From: Rhodococcus maanshanensis NBRC 100610 | GTDB taxonomy: Bacteria; Actinomycetota; Actinomycetes; Mycobacteriales; Mycobacteriaceae | Length of the DNA: 64,000 nt | Assembly: GCF_001894865.1 (NCBI RefSeq) | Contig: NZ_BCXA01000006.1 | Location: 102,009-166,008 of the forward strand | Direction of reading: 5' to 3' | Shown here: positions 35,520 to 46,935 of the stretch, one piece after another | Numbering within the stretch: position 1 is the first letter of the stretch | How the letters are laid out: each line of letters begins with the position of its first letter | Notes under the pieces: model-generated | The model's database searches: none | Seen by the model: only the letters and a program-made list of their open reading frames with translations | Told to the model about the DNA's origin: nothing | Translations under genes and position numbers: made by a program

Positions 35520-37112
35520 TCAGGACAGGTCGACCTGGGCCACGCGGGCGTCGAGCTGGGAGACGACCTCCGCGACCTCGGCATCGCCGACCACGCGGTC
35601 GACGCGCAGGATGACGGTGGCGCCCTCGCCCTCCACGTCCTGGCTCAGCGCCGCGGCCTGGATGTCGATGCCCGCGTTGCCCAGCACCGTGCCGAGGGTG
35701 CCGAGCACGCCCGGACGATCCTGGTAGTGCACGACGATGTTGTGGCCCTCGGCGCGCAGGTCGAAGCTGCGGCCGTTGACGTTGACGATCTTCTCGATCT
35801 GCTGCAGGCCGGTCAGCGCGCCCGCGACGGCGGTGACGGTGCCGTCGGCCGCGACGGCCCGCACCTCGACCGCGCTGCGGTGCGTGAGCGCCTCGCTGTG
35901 CTTGTCGACCTCGACGCTCACGCCACGCTGCTCGGCGAGCGCGGGCGCGTTGACGAAGGTGACCGGCTCGTCGCTGCTGGCCGAGAAGAGTCCGCGCAGC
36001 GCGGCGAGGCCGAGGATCTCGACGTTCTCCGCCGACAGCTCACCGCTGACGATGACCTGCACGTTCTGCACCGCCTCCGGGGAGAGGGTGCCCGCGAGCA
36101 GGCCGAGCTTGCGGACCAGGTCGAGCCACGGCGCGACCTCCTCGCCGACCGGGCCGCCGGAGACGTTGACGGCCTCGGGCACGAACTCGCCCGCCAGCGC
36201 CAGCAGCACGCTCTTGGCGACGTCGGTGCCCGCGCGGTCCTGGGCCTCCGAGGTGGACGCGCCGAGGTGCGGGGTGACGACGACGTTGTCGAGGTCGAAC
36301 AGCTTCGAATCGGTGCACGGCTCGGTGTTGAACACGTCGAGGCCAGCGGCGCGCACCTTGCCGGACACGAGCGCGTCGTACAGCGCGTCCTCGTCGATCA
36401 GGCCACCGCGGGCGGCGTTGACGATGATCAGCCCGTCCTTGGCCGTGGCGAGACGCTCGGCGTTGATCAGGCCCGCGGTCTCCTTGGTCTTCGGCAGGTG
36501 CACGGAGATGAAGTCCGAGCGCTTGACCAGTTCGTCGATGTCGACGAGCTCGATGCCGAGCTGCGCGGCGCGGGCCGCGGGCAGGTAGGGGTCGTACGCG
36601 ATGACGTGGGTCTCGAACGCCGCGAGGCGCTGCGCGAACAGCTGCCCGATCCGGCCGAGGCCGACGACGCCGACGGTCTTGCCGAGGATCTCGGTGCCGT
36701 TGAAGCTCGAACGCTTCCAGGTCTTCTCGCGCAGCGTGCGGTCGGCGGCCGGGATCTGGCGGGCGGTGGCCAGCAGCAGCGCGACGGCGTGCTCGGCGGC
36801 GGTGTGGATGTTCGAGGTCGGCGCGTTGACGACCATCACGCCGCGCTCGGTGGCGGCCGGGATGTCGACATTGTCGAGGCCGACGCCGGCGCGGCCGACG
36901 ATCTTCAGCTTGGTGCCCGCGGCGAGGACGTCCGCGTCCACGGTGGTCGCGGAGCGGACCAGGATCGCGTCGGCCTCGGGGACGGCGGCCAGCAGGGCGG
37001 GACGGTCGGGACCGTCGACCCAGCGCACTTCCACGCCATCGCCGAGCGCCTCGACCGTGGACGGCGCGAGCTTGTCTGCGATCAGAACAACGGGACGGCC
37101 TGGCTGGCTCAC
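35520..37112 (-). CDS. serA: D-3-phosphoglycerate dehydrogenase, long type
   Basis: First step of serine synthesis. 530 residues, the type 1 form of mycobacteria: substrate and NAD domains (GKTVGVVGLGRIGQLFAQRL; catalytic His in TPHLGASTSEAQDRAG), an intervening ASB domain (about 320-450) and a C-terminal ACT domain (HYQDRPGVLGTLGTVLGNAGI) that mediates serine feedback. GTG start after CAGGAGTTCACTC. Between sulP and leuB on the same strand. Confidence 0.97.
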   Translation of the reverse strand: MSQPGRPVVLIADKLAPSTVEALGDGVEVRWVDGPDRPALLAAVPEADAILVRSATTVDADVLAAGTKLKIVGRAGVGLDNVDIPAATERGVMVVNAPTSNIHTAAEHAVALLLATARQIPAADRTLREKTWKRSSFNGTEILGKTVGVVGLGRIGQLFAQRLAAFETHVIAYDPYLPAARAAQLGIELVDIDELVKRSDFISVHLPKTKETAGLINAERLATAKDGLIIVNAARGGLIDEDALYDALVSGKVRAAGLDVFNTEPCTDSKLFDLDNVVVTPHLGASTSEAQDRAGTDVAKSVLLALAGEFVPEAVNVSGGPVGEEVAPWLDLVRKLGLLAGTLSPEAVQNVQVIVSGELSAENVEILGLAALRGLFSASSDEPVTFVNAPALAEQRGVSVEVDKHSEALTHRSAVEVRAVAADGTVTAVAGALTGLQQIEKIVNVNGRSFDLRAEGHNIVVHYQDRPGVLGTLGTVLGNAGIDIQAAALSQDVEGEGATVILRVDRVVGDAEVAEVVSQLDARVAQVDLS

Positions 37113-37277
37113 GAGTGAACTCCTGTGTTAGGTGTCGGGCGGATCGTCCGCGGCCCGGCGCCGCCTCGGGCGCCCACGTGAGGCCGTGACCGAAGACAGC
37201 TTAGTGTGCGGGCGCCCGGGTTTCGGCACCCTGGGTGCGCCGATACCAGATAGTGGACACCTCGTGGGACGGATCAC

Positions 37278-38972
37278 TCAGTCGGCGCGGCCGGCATCGA
37301 ACGCCTCCACCGCGGCGTCGAGCGTCGGATAGAACCGGTCGTGGCCGAAGCGGTCGCCGACCCCGAACCGGATCAGCCGATCCTTGACCGGTCCCTTCAT
37401 CTCGGCGAAGGCCAGTCGCACCCCGCGGCTCTCCAGGTACTGGTCGAGCTCGACCAGCTCGTCCACCGCCGTCGTATCCAGGCCGGTCAGCGGTTCCGAG
37501 GCGATCACCACCCAGCGGACCCGATCGGGCGCATCGGCGACGAGCCCCCGCACGTAGTCGTCGAAGATCGCGCCGTTCGCGAAGAAGAGCTGCGCGTCGA
37601 ACCGCGCGATGACCAGACCGGGGATCCGGTGACCCTCGGGGTGCCGGGCGAGGTCGTGGTAGCCGTCGAGGCCGGGCACCACCACCAGTTCCGCACGGTA
37701 CGGCTGCCACGCGTGCACGACGACCGCCACGAAGGACAGGGCGATCGCCACCAGGATGCCCTCCAGCACCCCGACCAGCGCGACGCCGAGGAGCGCCGCG
37801 ATCGCCAGGGACGCCTCCACCCTGCTCATCCGCCACATCGCCACCATGCTGCGGATGTCCACCAGCGAGGTCGCCGCCACGATCACCACGGCCGCCAGCG
37901 CCGACGACGGCAGGTAGCCGGTGACGCCGGGTGCGACGAGGATGAACAGCACGATGGCCAGCGCGCCGATCACCCCGACCAGCTGGGTCTTGGCGCCGTT
38001 CTGTTCCGCGACCGGGGTGCGCGAGGAGCTCGCGGACATCGGGAACCCGCCGAGCAGCCCGCTCGCCACGTTCGCGGTACCGATCGCACGCATCTCGACG
38101 CTGCCGTTGACGCTCTCGCCGCGCCGCGCCGCGAAGGTGCGCGAGAGCACCCCGGTGTCGGCGAACGCGATCAGCGCGATACCTGCCGCCGGGACGATCA
38201 GTTCGCCGACATCGGACCAGGTCAGACCGCCGAGCGCGGGCGCGGGCAGGCCGTGCGGCAGCGCTCCGACCATCGGGATCTGGTCCTTGAGACCCAGGAC
38301 GTACGCCAGGACTACCGCTCCGACCACGGCGACCAGCACGCCGGGGATGCGGCTGTGCAGCAGCTTGAAGGCCAGGATGACCGCGATGGCGCCGACGCCG
38401 ATCGCGCTCGCGGTCGGGTCGATCTCGCCGTCCGCGATTGCCGCGACGGTGTTGCGCGCCTCGTCGATGAGGTTGACCCCGTCGACGGAGAATCCGAGCA
38501 GCTTCGGGATCTGGCTGACGATCACCACCAGGGCGATGCCGTTGAGATAGCCGAGCCGGATCGGCTTGGACAGCAGGTCGGTGACGAAACCCAGGTTCAG
38601 CAGGCCGCCGACGACCAGGATCGCGCCCATCAGGATCGCGAGCAGGCCGGCGAGGGCGACCGCCCGCGCCGAATCCCCAGCGGCCAGCGGGATCACGGCC
38701 GCGCCGATGATCGGGGCGAGCGAGGAGTCAGGACCGAGCACCAGGATCTTCGAGGGACCGACCAGCGCGTAGACGAGCAGGGGGACGATGGTGGCGTAGA
38801 GACCGGTCTCCGGGGGCAGGCCCGCGGCCTCGGCGTATCCCATGCCTGCGGGGATCAGCAGCGCGGTGAGCGCGATCCCCGCGGTGAGGTCGGAGCGCAG
38901 CCACGACCGCTCGTATCGGCGGGCCACCTCCAGACCGGGAAGCCATGACCGCAGTGACGATTGTTGTGCCAT
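37278..38972 (-). CDS. SulP-family anion transporter with STAS domain
   Basis: 564 residues from ATG at 38972 (MAQQSSLRSWLPGL). Ten or more helices follow the sulfate-transporter signature LLIPAGMGYAEAAGLPPETGLYA. A C-terminal STAS domain (about 430-560) contains VIASEPLTGLDTTAVDELVELD. Substrates of the family are sulfate, bicarbonate or dicarboxylates; the specific one is not evident. It sits between ilvC and serA on the same strand, but two strong hairpins separate it from ilvC. Confidence 0.9.
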   Translation of the reverse strand: MAQQSSLRSWLPGLEVARRYERSWLRSDLTAGIALTALLIPAGMGYAEAAGLPPETGLYATIVPLLVYALVGPSKILVLGPDSSLAPIIGAAVIPLAAGDSARAVALAGLLAILMGAILVVGGLLNLGFVTDLLSKPIRLGYLNGIALVVIVSQIPKLLGFSVDGVNLIDEARNTVAAIADGEIDPTASAIGVGAIAVILAFKLLHSRIPGVLVAVVGAVVLAYVLGLKDQIPMVGALPHGLPAPALGGLTWSDVGELIVPAAGIALIAFADTGVLSRTFAARRGESVNGSVEMRAIGTANVASGLLGGFPMSASSSRTPVAEQNGAKTQLVGVIGALAIVLFILVAPGVTGYLPSSALAAVVIVAATSLVDIRSMVAMWRMSRVEASLAIAALLGVALVGVLEGILVAIALSFVAVVVHAWQPYRAELVVVPGLDGYHDLARHPEGHRIPGLVIARFDAQLFFANGAIFDDYVRGLVADAPDRVRWVVIASEPLTGLDTTAVDELVELDQYLESRGVRLAFAEMKGPVKDRLIRFGVGDRFGHDRFYPTLDAAVEAFDAGRAD

Positions 38973-38998
38973 CCACCACCTACCCCGGACAACGCAAA

Positions 38999-39053
38999 GG
39001 GCCCGATGCCCTCCGTGACAGTGTGCACCGTCACGGGGTGACATCGGGCCCCG
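38999..39053 (-). terminator. Second hairpin of the ilvBNC terminator region
   Basis: Outer stem GGGCCCGATG/CATCGGGCCC and an inner CGTGAC/GTCACG around a short loop. On the minus strand it is followed by CTTTGCG. It lies between ilvC and the sulP start. Confidence 0.75.
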
Positions 39054-39068
39054 AAATGCGCTTCGCGC

Positions 39069-39113
39069 CCCGTGAGTCTTTTCGGCCCTTGACGGGACCG
39101 AAAGGACTCACGG
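39069..39113 (-). terminator. First hairpin downstream of ilvC
   Basis: CCCGTGAGTC pairs with GACTCACGGG, extended by a nearly complementary TTTTCGGCCC/GGGACCGAAA stem. It starts 14 bp after the ilvC stop and probably ends the ilvBNC transcript. Confidence 0.8.
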
Positions 39114-39126
39114 GTGGCGCAGCCGC

Positions 39127-40692
<1,566 letters not shown>

Positions 40693-40696
<4 letters not shown>

Positions 40697-42645
40697 TGGT
40701 TGTCCTCCCTTGCTGCGGCAGCGGCCTGACCCGACTGCTGCTCGCGCTCCATGGCCTCGTGGATGACGGCGGGCTCACTGAGGGCCTCGTCATCGTCGAA
40801 CAGCGGCCGGATGCCCCGCGCCGCCTGGATCTCGTCGTTGCTGGTGCCCGCGGCGACCATCGGCCACACCTGGGCGTCCTTGCCGACGATGAAGTCGATC
40901 ACGACCGGCTTGTCGTTGATCGACTGCGCCTCGCGGATCGCCGCCTCCACGTCCTCCTCGCGCTCGACGCGAATCGAGTGGCAGCCGAGCGCCTCACCGA
41001 GCTTGACGAAGTCGGGGATGCGGACGGCGCCGTGCGTGCCGAGGTTGGTGTTCGAGTACCGCTCGTCGTAGAACAGGGTCTGCCACTGCCGGACCATGCC
41101 GAGGTTGCCGTTGTTGATCAGCGCGACCTTGATCGGCACACCCTCGAGCGCGCAGGTCGCGAGCTCCTGGTTGGTCATCTGGAAGCAGCCGTCACCGTCG
41201 ATGGCCCAGACTTCCTTGTCCGGCGCGCCCATCTTGGCGCCCATCGCGGCTGGCACCGCGTAGCCCATGGTGCCGAGGCCGCCGGAGTTGAGCCAGGTGC
41301 GCGGCTTCTCGTACTTGACGAACTGCGCGGCCCACATCTGGTGCTGGCCGACGCCCGCGCAGTAGATCGCGTCCGGGCCCGCGAGCCGGCCGACCGCCTC
41401 GATCACGTACTCCGGGGACAGCGCGCCGTCCGACGGCTTGCCGTATGCCAGCGGGTAGGTCTTGCGCAGGCCGTCCAGGTACGACCACCACTCGGTGTAG
41501 TCCAGCGTGGTCCCGGTGGCCTGATCCGCCTTGATCGCCTCGATCAGCTCGGTGATCACCTCGCCGCAGTCACCGACGATCGGGACGTCCGCGTACCGGT
41601 TCTTGCCGATCTCGGCCGGGTCGATGTCGGCGTGGATCACCTTGGCGTCGGGCGCGAACGAGTCGAGCTGGCCGGTCACCCGATCGTCGAAACGCGCGCC
41701 GAGGGTGATCAGCAGATCGCTCTTCTGCAGCGCGCCGACCGCCGCGACGGTGCCGTGCATGCCAGGCATGCCGCAGTGCAGCTGGTGGCTGTCGGGGAAC
41801 GCGCCGCGGGCCATCAGCGTCGTCACGACGGGGATACCGGTCAGCTCCGCGAGCTCGAGCAGTTCGGCGGACGCGTCGGCCTTGATGACGCCGCCACCGA
41901 CGTAGAGCACCGGCGCCTTCGACTCGGCGATCAGCCGGGCCGCCTCGCGGACCTGCTTGCCGTGCGGCTTGCTCACCGGGCGGTAGCCGGGCAGGTGCAT
42001 CTCCGGCGGCCACGAGAACGTGGTCTGCGCCTGCAGGACGTCCTTCGGGATGTCGACGAGGACGGCGCCCGGCCGACCCGAGGACGCCAGGTAGAAGGCC
42101 TCCGCCATGATCCGCGGGATGTCGGCGCCGTCGGTGATCAGGAAGTTGTGCTTGGTCACCGGCATGGTGATGCCGGAGATGTCGGCCTCCTGGAACGCGT
42201 CGGTGCCGATCAGGCTACGACCGACCTGGCCGGTGATCGCGACGATCGGGACCGAGTCCATCTGCGCGTCGGCGATCGGGGTCACCAGGTTGGTGGCGCC
42301 GGGGCCGGAGGTGGCCATGCAGACACCGACCTTGCCGGTGGCCTGGGCGTATCCGGTGGCGGCGTGTCCGGCGCCCTGCTCGTGCCGGACCAGGACGTGG
42401 CGAACCGTCTTCGAGTCGAAGAGCGGGTCGTAGACGGGCAGAACGGCGCCGCCGGGAATGCCGAATACAGTGTCGACCTCGAGCTCTTCGAGGGCCCGAA
42501 CCACGGACTGGGCGCCGGTCACTCGCTCGGGGGCGATCTGACGGCGGTTACCGGGCTGGGCGGCCGGCGCTGCCGCGGGGCTGGGCTGACCCGATCCCCC
42601 CGACTTGCGCGGCGTGGGCTGCGGCCGTGCGGTTGGTGCGCTCAC
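40693..42645 (-). CDS. ilvB: Acetolactate synthase large subunit
   Basis: Thiamine-diphosphate enzyme for the first common step of branched-chain amino-acid synthesis. 650 residues: a Pro/Ala-rich N-terminal extension of about 40, then [14 protein letters not shown] and [13 protein letters not shown] (catalytic Glu), FAD domain, and the ThDP motif [14 protein letters not shown] to [14 protein letters not shown] start at 42645. Expression is probably controlled by the attenuator at 42691-42807 and by feedback through IlvN. First gene of ilvBNC. Confidence 0.97.
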
Positions 42646-42690
42646 TGCATAATCCTCTGGTCTTGACGGTTCAAGCTGGCTCCGGGCAAG

Positions 42691-42725
42691 AAAAAACCCC
42701 CGTCAGCAATCTTGCTGTACGAGGG
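42691..42725 (-). terminator. Attenuator terminator upstream of ilvB
   Basis: On the minus strand, CCCTCGTACAGCAA pairs with TTGCTGACGGGGG (one bulged A) and is followed by six T (42691-42696). It is a classical intrinsic terminator placed 46 bp before the ilvB start, so it must be regulated rather than constitutive. Confidence 0.85.
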
Positions 42726-42726
42726 T

Positions 42727-42776
42727 GGCGCGTCGTGCTTGTGAGTAGACGAAATCGACTCAGGCGACGACGCGCC
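42727..42776 (-). promoter_or_regulatory. Pause/antiterminator hairpin of the ilvB leader
   Basis: A perfect ten-base pairing, GGCGCGTCGT (42767-42776 read on the minus strand) with ACGACGCGCC (42727-42736). The first arm overlaps the Val-Val codons of the leader peptide, so ribosome position controls its formation. The second arm ends one base before the terminator stem. Confidence 0.7.
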
Positions 42777-42807
42777 GGCCGATTACGAGCCACTCATTCT
42801 GCTTCAC
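42760..42807 (-). CDS. ilvB leader peptide (attenuator)
   Basis: Fifteen codons from GTG at 42807 to TGA: MKQNEWLVIGRRVVA. Five of fifteen residues are Leu, Val or Ile, including the run Leu-Val-Ile and the pair Val-Val. Stalling at these codons when branched-chain aminoacyl-tRNAs are scarce would leave the downstream hairpin arms free. The promoter spacing predicts a leaderless transcript, so no ribosome site is expected. Together with the hairpins at 42727-42776 and 42691-42725 this is a complete peptide-coding attenuator. Confidence 0.78.
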   Translation of the reverse strand: MKQNEWLVIGRRVVA

Positions 42808-42814
42808 GCGCTCG

Positions 42815-42844
42815 AAGGTAGGCGCGTCAAGGGTGAACAGTCAA
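42815..42844 (-). promoter_or_regulatory. Promoter of the ilvBNC leader
   Basis: On the minus strand, -35 TTGACT (42844-42839), an 18-base spacer and -10 TACCTT (42820-42815). The leader GTG begins seven bases after the -10, so transcription probably starts at its first base. Confidence 0.65.
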
Positions 42845-42904
42845 CTTGGTGAGTCTGCTGTCCCAGAATGTGAGAAGCGCTGACCGCAATGCAAGGATGG
42901 TGCG

Positions 42905-43429
42905 GTGTCATCCTCATCGCAGCCCGTGCCACCGAACTCATCCTCGCACACTGCCGAACCCATCGAGCAGTCCATACACATCTCGAAGCTCGGACTCCTC
43001 GCGGTTGGCCTGCTGGCGATCTGCCTGAGCCCGATCATCCTCACCAACCCGGCACTCCTGTCCGTCCTGCTGGTGATCCCCATCGTGGTCGCCTGGTGGA
43101 TGCTGCGGGTACGGACGACGGTGACCGCCGACGGACTGCGCCTGCGCCGGATGTTCTCCAGCGAGCACATCGAGTGGAGCCAGATCAAGGGCTTCCGCTT
43201 CCCCAAGCAGGGATGGGCGCGCGCCGACCTGACGGACGGCCGCGAGGTGAGCCTGCCCGTGGTCACCTTCGGCAGGCTGCCCCAGATCGCGGCGGCCAGT
43301 GGCGGCCGGGTGACCGATCCCTATGCGGCGGCGGATCGCGCGGCCCGCGAGAAGGCCGCCGCCGAGAGGGCCGCGGCCGAGAACGACGAGACCGAGTCCG
43401 GCACGGAGTCGGATCCGGGAACGAAATAG
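42905..43429 (+). CDS. PH domain-containing membrane protein (Rv3004-like)
   Basis: 174 residues. A Ser/Pro-rich start, two close transmembrane segments at about 29-66 (LLAVGLLAICLSPIIL and LLSVLLVIPIVVAWWML), then a bacterial PH domain (VTADGLRLRRMFSSEHIEWSQIKGF) and an Ala/Glu-rich C-terminal helix. Family function unknown. Divergent from ilvB, with the same arrangement in M. tuberculosis. Confidence 0.8.
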   Translation: MSSSSQPVPPNSSSHTAEPIEQSIHISKLGLLAVGLLAICLSPIILTNPALLSVLLVIPIVVAWWMLRVRTTVTADGLRLRRMFSSEHIEWSQIKGFRFPKQGWARADLTDGREVSLPVVTFGRLPQIAAASGGRVTDPYAAADRAAREKAAAERAAAENDETESGTESDPGTK

Positions 43430-43573
43430 CCCGCGAGTAGCGTTGCAACGCACACTCGACGCCCGGGGCGCCGACGGCACCAACCCCATGCCGAGGACCC
43501 GCCCACCGGCCCAGCCCGCCGGAGCCGCTCGAGCCACGGCAACGTTCGCAGTTTGACGATTAAGGACAGCCCT

Positions 43574-45415
43574 ATGCCCCCGTTGAGGTCACGCACAACC
43601 ACCGTCGGACGCAACGCCGCCGGAGCCCGCGCCCTGTGGCGCGCCACCGGAATGACGGACTCCGATTTCGGCAAGCCGATCGTCGCGATCGCCAATTCCT
43701 ACACCCAGTTCGTGCCCGGCCACGTGCACCTCAAGGACGTGGGCGAGATCGTCGCCGAGGCCGTGCGCGCCGCGGGCGGCGTGCCCCGCGAGTTCCACAC
43801 CATCGCGGTCGACGACGGCATCGCCATGGGCCACGGCGGCATGCTCTACTCGCTGCCCAGCCGCGAGATCATCGCCGACTCGGTCGAGTACATGGCGAAT
43901 GCGCACACCGCCGACGCCCTCGTCTGCATATCCAACTGCGACAAGATCACCCCCGGCATGCTCAATGCCGCGATGCGCCTGAACATCCCGACCGTCTTCG
44001 TCTCGGGTGGTCCGATGGAGGCAGGCAAGGCCGTCGTCGTCGGCGGCGTGGCGCAGGCCCCCACCGACCTGATCACCGCCATCTCGGCATCCGCGAACGA
44101 CGCGGTGTCCGAGGAGGGCCTCGACGAGGTCGAGCGCAGCGCCTGCCCGACCTGCGGCTCCTGCTCCGGCATGTTCACGGCCAACTCGATGAACTGCCTC
44201 ACCGAGGCACTCGGCCTTGCGCTGCCCGGCAACGGCTCGACCCTGGCCACCCACGAGGCCCGCCGCGCGCTGTTCTCCCGCGCAGGCACCACGGTCGTCG
44301 AGGCCGCGATCAAGTACTACCGCGACGAGGACGAGTCGGTGCTCCCCCGGAACATCGCCACCCCCAAGGCGTTCCGCAACGCCATGGCCCTCGACGTCGC
44401 GATGGGCGGCTCGACCAACACGGTCCTGCACACCCTCGCCGCCGCACAGGAGGGCGAGGTCGACTTCGACCTCGACACCATCGACGAGATCAGCCGCAAG
44501 GTGCCGTGCCTGTCGAAGGTCTCCCCCAACTCCGACTACCACATGGAAGACGTGCACCGGGCGGGCGGAATCCCCGCGCTGCTCGGCGAACTGCGGCGCG
44601 CGAACCTGCTCGAGACGGACGTATCGACGGTCCACACCAAGAGCTTCGACCAGTGGCTCGACGACTGGGACATCCGCTCCGGCAAGGCGACCGACGAGGC
44701 GATCGAGCTCTTCCACGCCGCACCGGGCGGGGTCCGCACCACCGAGCCGTTCTCCACCGCCAACCGCTGGAGCGCGCTGGACACCGACGCCGCAGGCGGG
44801 TGCATCCGGGACAAGGAGCACGCGTACACCGTCGAGGGCGGACTCGTCGTGCTGCGCGGCAACATCGCGCTGGACGGCGCGATCCTCAAGACGGCCGGCA
44901 TCGACGAGGAGCTGTTCACCTTCCAGGGTCCGGCGCTCGTCGTCGAATCGCAGGAAGAGGCCGTCTCGGTGATCCTGCAGAAGAAGATCAAGCCCGGCGA
45001 CGTCCTCGTGGTCCGCTACGAGGGCCCCAAGGGCGGACCGGGCATGCAGGAGATGCTGCACCCCACCGCATTCCTCAAGGGCGCCGGCCTCGGCAAGGAG
45101 TGCGCGCTGATCACCGACGGCCGCTTCTCCGGCGGCACCTCCGGTCTGTCGATCGGGCACATCTCGCCCGAGGCCGCGGCGGGCGGCGTGATCGGCCTGG
45201 TGGAGAACGGCGATCAGGTCCGCATCGACGTCGCGACCCGGACCCTCGAGATCCTCGTCGACGACGCCGTGCTCGCCGAGCGCCGCGCCAAGATGGAGGC
45301 GTCCGAGCGTCCGTGGCAGCCGGTCGACCGTCAGCGCACCGTCACCACCGCGCTGCGCGCCTACGCGGCGCTGGCGACCTCCGCCGACAAGGGCGCCGTT
45401 CGCTACGTGCCGTAG
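43574..45415 (+). CDS. ilvD: Dihydroxy-acid dehydratase
   Basis: Dehydrates dihydroxy acids to 2-keto acids in isoleucine/valine synthesis. 613 residues from ATG at 43574 (ribosome site AAGGA); an upstream TTG at 43553 is weaker. Fe-S cluster Cys motifs are visible: [11 protein letters not shown] and [17 protein letters not shown]. Other motifs: [12 protein letters not shown] and [14 protein letters not shown]. Close to ilvBNC but on the other strand with its own transcription. A strong terminator follows. Confidence 0.97.
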   Translation: MPPLRSRTTTVGRNAAGARALWRATGMTDSDFGKPIVAIANSYTQFVPGHVHLKDVGEIVAEAVRAAGGVPREFHTIAVDDGIAMGHGGMLYSLPSREIIADSVEYMANAHTADALVCISNCDKITPGMLNAAMRLNIPTVFVSGGPMEAGKAVVVGGVAQAPTDLITAISASANDAVSEEGLDEVERSACPTCGSCSGMFTANSMNCLTEALGLALPGNGSTLATHEARRALFSRAGTTVVEAAIKYYRDEDESVLPRNIATPKAFRNAMALDVAMGGSTNTVLHTLAAAQEGEVDFDLDTIDEISRKVPCLSKVSPNSDYHMEDVHRAGGIPALLGELRRANLLETDVSTVHTKSFDQWLDDWDIRSGKATDEAIELFHAAPGGVRTTEPFSTANRWSALDTDAAGGCIRDKEHAYTVEGGLVVLRGNIALDGAILKTAGIDEELFTFQGPALVVESQEEAVSVILQKKIKPGDVLVVRYEGPKGGPGMQEMLHPTAFLKGAGLGKECALITDGRFSGGTSGLSIGHISPEAAAGGVIGLVENGDQVRIDVATRTLEILVDDAVLAERRAKMEASERPWQPVDRQRTVTTALRAYAALATSADKGAVRYVP

Positions 45416-45432
45416 TCCTCGCGATTCGCAGA

Positions 45433-45476
45433 CGCGCCCCTGCGGTGCCGGGAATGCCCGGAACCGCAGGGGCGCG
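45433..45476. terminator. Bidirectional hairpin between ilvD and dehydrogenase gene
   Basis: Fourteen-base stem CGCGCCCCTGCGGT with its complement, plus an inner CCGGG/CCCGG stem, in the gap between convergent genes. Confidence 0.82.
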
Positions 45477-45492
45477 TTCGTGTCTGGCGCCC

Positions 45493-46512
45493 TCAGGCCG
45501 CGCGGACCTCCGCGATCCGCCGCTCGGCCAGTTCGATCGCGGCGGTGGAGGTGTCCACCCCGGTCACCCTGGCCCGGTCGAGGATCTCCATCACCACATC
45601 CGCGATCCGGTCCACCTTGCCGACGAAGTCCGTCAGCCCGTTCACCTCGGCGTCGCAGGAGATCAGGCCGCCCGCGTTCGACACGAAGTCCGGGACGTGC
45701 ACGATCCCGCGGGCGGTCAGCGCATCACCCGCCGCCTGAGACGCGAGCATGTTGTTCGCCGCACCGACGAGTGCCACCGCCTTGAGCCGGTCGACCGCAC
45801 GCTCGTCGATCACCAGGCCAGGACCGGCGGGGCAGACCACATCGACGTCGGTGTGCAGGATCTCGTCCAGCGAACTCGCCTGCGCGCCAAAACCTTCCAC
45901 CGCGAGCCGCACTCGCTCCGGATCGGGGTCGGCAACCAGCACCGTCGCCCCGGCCGCGGAGAGGAGTTCGACGATCCCAAGGCCGACATTGCCCGCACCC
46001 TGCACGGCGACGCGCAGACCCTCGACGCCGTCACGCCCCAGGTGATCCGCGACCGCCGAGATCGAGGCGACCACTCCCCTTGCCGTGTACGGCGAGGGGT
46101 CGCGTCCGTCGCTGGAGACCCGGGGGGCATGTTCCGCGATCACCTTCAGGTCGGCCGGTCCGGTGCCCATGTCGGCGCCGGGGATGTACCGGCCACCGAG
46201 CAAGCCGATGTGCCTGCCGTGCGCCTCGAGGAGCGCGCGCGTCTTCTGGCTGCGGGGATCGGCGTTGATCACGCTCTTCCCGCCGCCGAGCGCGAGTCCG
46301 GCGAGCGCCGCCTTGTAGGTCATCGCGCGCGCGAGGCGCATCGCGTCCGCCGCGGCCGCATCGTCGGACTCGTACCGGCGAATCCGGACGCCGCCGAGCG
46401 CGGGCCCCAGGGTGGTGTCGTGGACGGCGATGATGCTGGCGAGCCCGTTCTCGACGCGCTGGATCGACAGCTGCTCGAAGTCCTGCTCGGCAAGGGAATT
46501 GATGGCGCTCAA
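45493..46512 (-). CDS. Leucine/phenylalanine/valine dehydrogenase
   Basis: Reversible oxidative deamination of a branched-chain or aromatic amino acid. 339 residues from a TTG at 46512, which has AGGAG five bases upstream and gives a start like other leucine dehydrogenases (SLAEQDFEQL); an ATG at 46566 would add 18 unrelated residues. Visible: AVHDTTLGPALGGVRI, GGGKSVINADP with the catalytic Lys, PDFVSNAGGLISC, and the NAD motif GAGNVG. Its neighbours (ilvD, amino-acid permease) support a branched-chain role. Confidence 0.88.
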   Translation of the reverse strand: MSAINSLAEQDFEQLSIQRVENGLASIIAVHDTTLGPALGGVRIRRYESDDAAAADAMRLARAMTYKAALAGLALGGGKSVINADPRSQKTRALLEAHGRHIGLLGGRYIPGADMGTGPADLKVIAEHAPRVSSDGRDPSPYTARGVVASISAVADHLGRDGVEGLRVAVQGAGNVGLGIVELLSAAGATVLVADPDPERVRLAVEGFGAQASSLDEILHTDVDVVCPAGPGLVIDERAVDRLKAVALVGAANNMLASQAAGDALTARGIVHVPDFVSNAGGLISCDAEVNGLTDFVGKVDRIADVVMEILDRARVTGVDTSTAAIELAERRIAEVRAA

Positions 46513-46935
46513 TGCTGCTCCTGAGGTCAGCCCACGACAGATGACGCCCTTGTGAGGCGAATCCATTGCGGGACAGAGAGTTACGGCTCTTGTGGCCGCG
46601 ATGGGCGGAGTACCTGCCCGGCATGAACTGTAAGGCGCGTCACACGGATGTCAAGCCACCGGCCGCCATGACCCCGATGGGGCAGGGGTCGTGGCCACAG
46701 GTGGAGAGCAGCGGAATTCGGCGAATCGGCCCGGGTTGGTGCGCACAGCGCGCAGTTCACCCGAGCGATCCGACGCGCAGCTGCGCACGATGCACCATCG
46801 AGCGACCGGGTGTTGCGCATCGGGTTCTCAGGTGGTTCTCTCTTCACGCCGATGAGACACAGATCACATTCGGTCAGGCACAGCCCCCACCCGGCGACCC
46901 ACAAGGTCATCGGGAGTCAACCAAGGAGCCCATCC
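46513..46935. other. Divergent intergenic region, 423 bp
   Basis: Upstream region shared by the dehydrogenase and the permease. No convincing coding sequence, RNA fold or strong palindrome was seen. It contains the AAGGAG ribosome site of the permease just before 46936. Promoters must lie here, but no -35/-10 pair stands out. Confidence 0.5.

Noticed and set aside
43636..46524. 962-codon open frame overlapping ilvD and the dehydrogenase
   Set aside because: Out-of-frame shadow; IlvD and dehydrogenase motifs are in other frames.
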